A stretch of DNA of 64,000 nucleotides, taken from Mycobacterium sp. E1747 (GTDB lineage Bacteria > Actinomycetota > Actinomycetes > Mycobacteriales > Mycobacteriaceae). The notes under the pieces are model-generated. The model did no database searches. It had not been told where the DNA came from and worked only from the letters and a program-made list of their open reading frames with translations. The stretch lies in the NCBI RefSeq assembly GCF_001667775.1, contig NZ_LZJI01000203.1, positions 1 to 64,000 on the forward strand, given 5' to 3'. Positions 62,037 through 64,000 of this stretch are shown in pieces (position 1 is the first letter of the stretch; each line of letters starts with the position of its first letter). A program made the position numbers and the translations under genes.

Positions 62037-63554
62037 TTACTGGCTCACCTTCGCGGCTATCTGCCCGGCGAGCTTGCCGGCCTGACCGGTCTCGGCGTCG
62101 GGGCCGCACAGCAGCAGGTCAACGACCACACTGGACTCCGCGTGCAGGGCGTGGTGGCAGATCCGGGCGCCGTCCGCCTGCGTCCGCTCCTGGAAGATCT
62201 TCGGCACGGCCCCGGTGACCTCACCGAACTTCCATTCGCTGGTCTTGCCGTTATAGGTCAGCGTGATCGATTGCCCGGCGCACGTCTTCCATCTGTCCGC
62301 CGATGCCTGCACGAACGCGGTGGCCTTGTCGGGCGAGGAAAACTGCACGACCGCTTCGTAGATGCGGTGCGCCTGGTTCTCACCGGGGGTGTGTACGGCT
62401 TGGCCGCTTACGCCGGTGTAGCCGTCCGCCCCCGTGTAGGCCGATTCTTCGATGGGTTCGAATTCGCCCTTGCAATCCGGATTGGACAGCGTCGGCTTGA
62501 AGTTGCGTAGCTGCGCGGCCTTATCGGAGACCACCAAATTCGGGTCGCCCACGACGGCACCGACCTCGGCGGCGCCGAGGAGATAGGCGTCCAGCTTCGA
62601 GGCGTTCCCGGAATTGGGCTCGTTCGGCGCCGGGTTGACGGCGGTCTGAGCCGACGTCGCACCGCTGCCGGCCTTCGGAGTGGGCTTGGTCTTGCCGCCC
62701 TGCGTGGTGAATACGACGACGATTGCGATCACCGCGATCACCGCGGCGGCGGCGCCGCCGATGATGAGCAGCCGCTTGTTGGATCCACCTGCCGGCTCGG
62801 GCGCCGCGGCCCTGGCGGATATGCCGGCGGCCGGCTGTGCCGCGGGCGGCGCCGGTGCCTGCGCCTCGCCGGCGTTCGCCGCCGCCGGCGAACCGCCCTT
62901 GGACTCGATCTCAGCCAGCACGTTGTCGATTTCGGTGCGGGTCCGGTAGGTGACATCGTGGCGCAGGCGCAGCATGCGCAGCAGCTGGGCGATGTCGCCG
63001 CGGGCGCTGGGGTCATCCCCGTCCTCGTCGAATCCCTGCCTTAGCTCGATCAGCAGCTGGGTCTGCTGCTGCGGGCTGAGCTCTTTTTCGGCCAGGGTGT
63101 TGCCCAACCGGGTGATGTACCCGAACGGCACCGGCGGCTCTTCGGGCAGCGGATCGGGCAACGGCACCGGCTTGCTTTGCAGCGCGTGTACCGCGGTGAC
63201 CAGTTGAATCCCGGCATCGACGGTCGGTTCGCGGTAGTCGATGATCTGCAACGCGGCAAGGGGATTCACCCGCATGCTGTCGATGTCGCCGATCCGAACC
63301 GGAAGGATCGGCCGGTTGAGCGCCCTCGCGTACCGCAACTCGGCCTGACTGGGCTTGGACTGAAGCCAATTGTTGGACAGCGCCACGATGAACACGTCAC
63401 ACGAGCGGATCTGCTCGAGGATCTTGTTCCACCAGGAGTCACCGCCGCCGAGCTCTTGATCGAACCAAACCTGTTGTTGCGCGCGGCGAAGCGCGGTCGT
63501 CAGGGCGTCGACCGTCGCCCTGTCCTGGCTCGAGTAGCTGATGAACAGCGGCAT
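62037..63554 (-). CDS. TIR domain - transmembrane - PknH-like extracellular sensor fusion
   Basis: 505 residues. Residues 1-125: a TIR domain (LFISYSSQDRATVDAL, VWFDQELGGGDSWW, CDVFIVALSNNWL, ILPVRIGD), with Glu72 of QAELRYA in the place of the NADase glutamate of many TIR enzymes. Residues 145-220: a helical region, then an Ala/Pro-rich linker. One transmembrane helix at 261-283. Residues 320-505: outside, with four cysteines (361, 425, 466, 483) and the WKTCAG, FSSPDKA and ICHHAL elements of the PknH/PknA-type sensor fold (PknH_C). It is convergent with pabC. No partner gene seen. NADase activity and function are unknown. Confidence 0.85.
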   Translation of the reverse strand: MPLFISYSSQDRATVDALTTALRRAQQQVWFDQELGGGDSWWNKILEQIRSCDVFIVALSNNWLQSKPSQAELRYARALNRPILPVRIGDIDSMRVNPLAALQIIDYREPTVDAGIQLVTAVHALQSKPVPLPDPLPEEPPVPFGYITRLGNTLAEKELSPQQQTQLLIELRQGFDEDGDDPSARGDIAQLLRMLRLRHDVTYRTRTEIDNVLAEIESKGGSPAAANAGEAQAPAPPAAQPAAGISARAAAPEPAGGSNKRLLIIGGAAAAVIAVIAIVVVFTTQGGKTKPTPKAGSGATSAQTAVNPAPNEPNSGNASKLDAYLLGAAEVGAVVGDPNLVVSDKAAQLRNFKPTLSNPDCKGEFEPIEESAYTGADGYTGVSGQAVHTPGENQAHRIYEAVVQFSSPDKATAFVQASADRWKTCAGQSITLTYNGKTSEWKFGEVTGAVPKIFQERTQADGARICHHALHAESSVVVDLLLCGPDAETGQAGKLAGQIAAKVSQ

Positions 63555-63592
63555 TGCGGGTCTCCTACGGGGAGGCGTAGCAAACGAAGGGG

Positions 63593-63633
63593 CGGTATCG
63601 GTGCGTGCGGCTATTACGCATGCGCCGATACCG
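63593..63633. repeat. 17-bp imperfect inverted repeat upstream of the TIR gene
   Basis: CGGTATCGGTGCGTGCG (63593-63609) and its complement at 63617-63633 match at 15 of 17 positions, loop 7 bases. It lies 39 bases upstream of the TIR start and 40 bases past the stop of the preceding gene: either that gene's terminator or an operator. Confidence 0.6.
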
Positions 63634-63672
63634 TATCAGTGTCCGGGCGGGTCGGACTGCGCAAATTTCCAC

Positions 63673-63990
63673 TCAGCCGCGCTCGCCGTCCAACGCGGAA
63701 GCCTCCTCGGGCGGGTGGAATTCGGCATAGCGGCGGGCGAATTCGACTCCGGGAACCGGCCATTGTTCGCCGGTGGATCCGCGGACCACCCAGTCGCCCT
63801 CCGCCGCGATCGTGGGCCCTTCCAAAGTGTTTATGGTCTCGCCCGGGTAGGCGGGGCGAGCCTGGACGCACCCCTTTCGTCGCCAACGCCCGTCGCCGGC
63901 GGGCTCATACGTGTCCCGGAAGATGTCGTCGCGCACCGACCACACCTTGCCGTCCTCCTGCACGGCCCAGTCACCGGCGTCAGCCCGCAT
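63673..63990 (-). CDS. Small conserved protein, possibly incomplete at the window end
   Basis: 105 residues from an ATG at 63990. GDWAVQEDGKVWSVRDDIFRDTYEP, TLEGPTIAAEGDWVVRG and VPGVEFARRYAEF are recognisable as a small conserved actinobacterial type with two GDW repeats. The frame is still open to base 64000, so the true start may lie outside. Same strand as the TIR gene. Confidence 0.6.
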   Translation of the reverse strand: MRADAGDWAVQEDGKVWSVRDDIFRDTYEPAGDGRWRRKGCVQARPAYPGETINTLEGPTIAAEGDWVVRGSTGEQWPVPGVEFARRYAEFHPPEEASALDGERG

Positions 63991-64000
63991 CGTGTGCCCC

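Noticed and set aside
62037..63990. Thoeris or CBASS-like multi-gene defence locus
   Set aside because: Only one TIR protein, with no SIR2/SLOG effector, cyclase or second TIR in the neighbourhood that can be seen.

Overview
The window is high-GC actinobacterial DNA that is almost certainly from a slow-growing Mycobacterium. I base this on the conserved order of purine genes interleaved with mycobacterial markers: cyp123 and its TetR neighbour, aldA-SDR-dehydrogenase-CMD, purD, ggtA, an esterase, purB-cyp126, purC-ptrB, emrB, purS-purQ, the DyP/encapsulin pair, pepC, purL, purF, purM, a DUF3073 gene, ygfZ-like and pabC. From memory this is the order of the Rv0766c-Rv0812 segment of M. tuberculosis H37Rv, with several insertions, replacements and decayed genes. 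Assignments rest on motif recognition and remembered synteny, not on a search.

Layout. 1-5590: a P450 and its TetR regulator diverge from a four-gene catabolic operon; two copies of a GGACA-NN-TGTCC palindrome flank the shared promoter. The first ~60 bases carry the P450 C-terminus on the wrong strand (micro-inversion or fold-back artefact). 5591-11833: an insertion with a giant cyclase-ATPase-LuxR regulator, a serine hydrolase, an aldo/keto reductase and a MarR regulator. 11884-19500: purD, ggtA, esterase, TetR, a decayed DUF429 gene, purB and cyp126. 19802-23789: an alcohol/aldehyde oxidation cassette with a GAF-type activator. 23950-27663: membrane protein, purC and an intact ptrB. 27718-31136: two tandem DHA2-type MFS exporters. 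31284-36091: a deacetylase-like protein, FAD dehydrogenase, metallo-hydrolase, secreted protein and purS-purQ. 36233-41813: mixed accessory genes and a gntR relic. 41856-45430: a small regulon (MDR oxidoreductase, two coupled TetR genes, alpha/beta hydrolase) sharing a TGGG-N8-CCCA operator. 45564-49438: a MOSC-reductase fusion, an SDR relic, the encapsulin/DyP nanocompartment operon and a 57-bp tandem repeat in its promoter. 49456-61795: pepC, two decayed genes, purL, a CPBP protease, an orphan MCE protein, an SCP-like protein, purF, purM, DUF3073, ygfZ-like and pabC. 62037-63990: a TIR-transmembrane-PknH-sensor fusion and a small conserved protein.

How the genes work together. PurF, PurD, PurL/Q/S, PurM, PurC and PurB supply steps 1, 2, 4, 5 and the two later SAICAR/adenylosuccinate-type steps of IMP synthesis. 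The core is ordinary; the accessory material holds the interest. The strongest leads are the TIR-TM-PknH-sensor protein, the TGGG-N8-CCCA regulon and the repeat-bearing promoter of the encapsulin operon. At least five genes are visibly broken (DUF429, gntR, SDR, F420-type nitroreductase, VOC). I saw no tRNA, rRNA, CRISPR array or intact insertion sequence.
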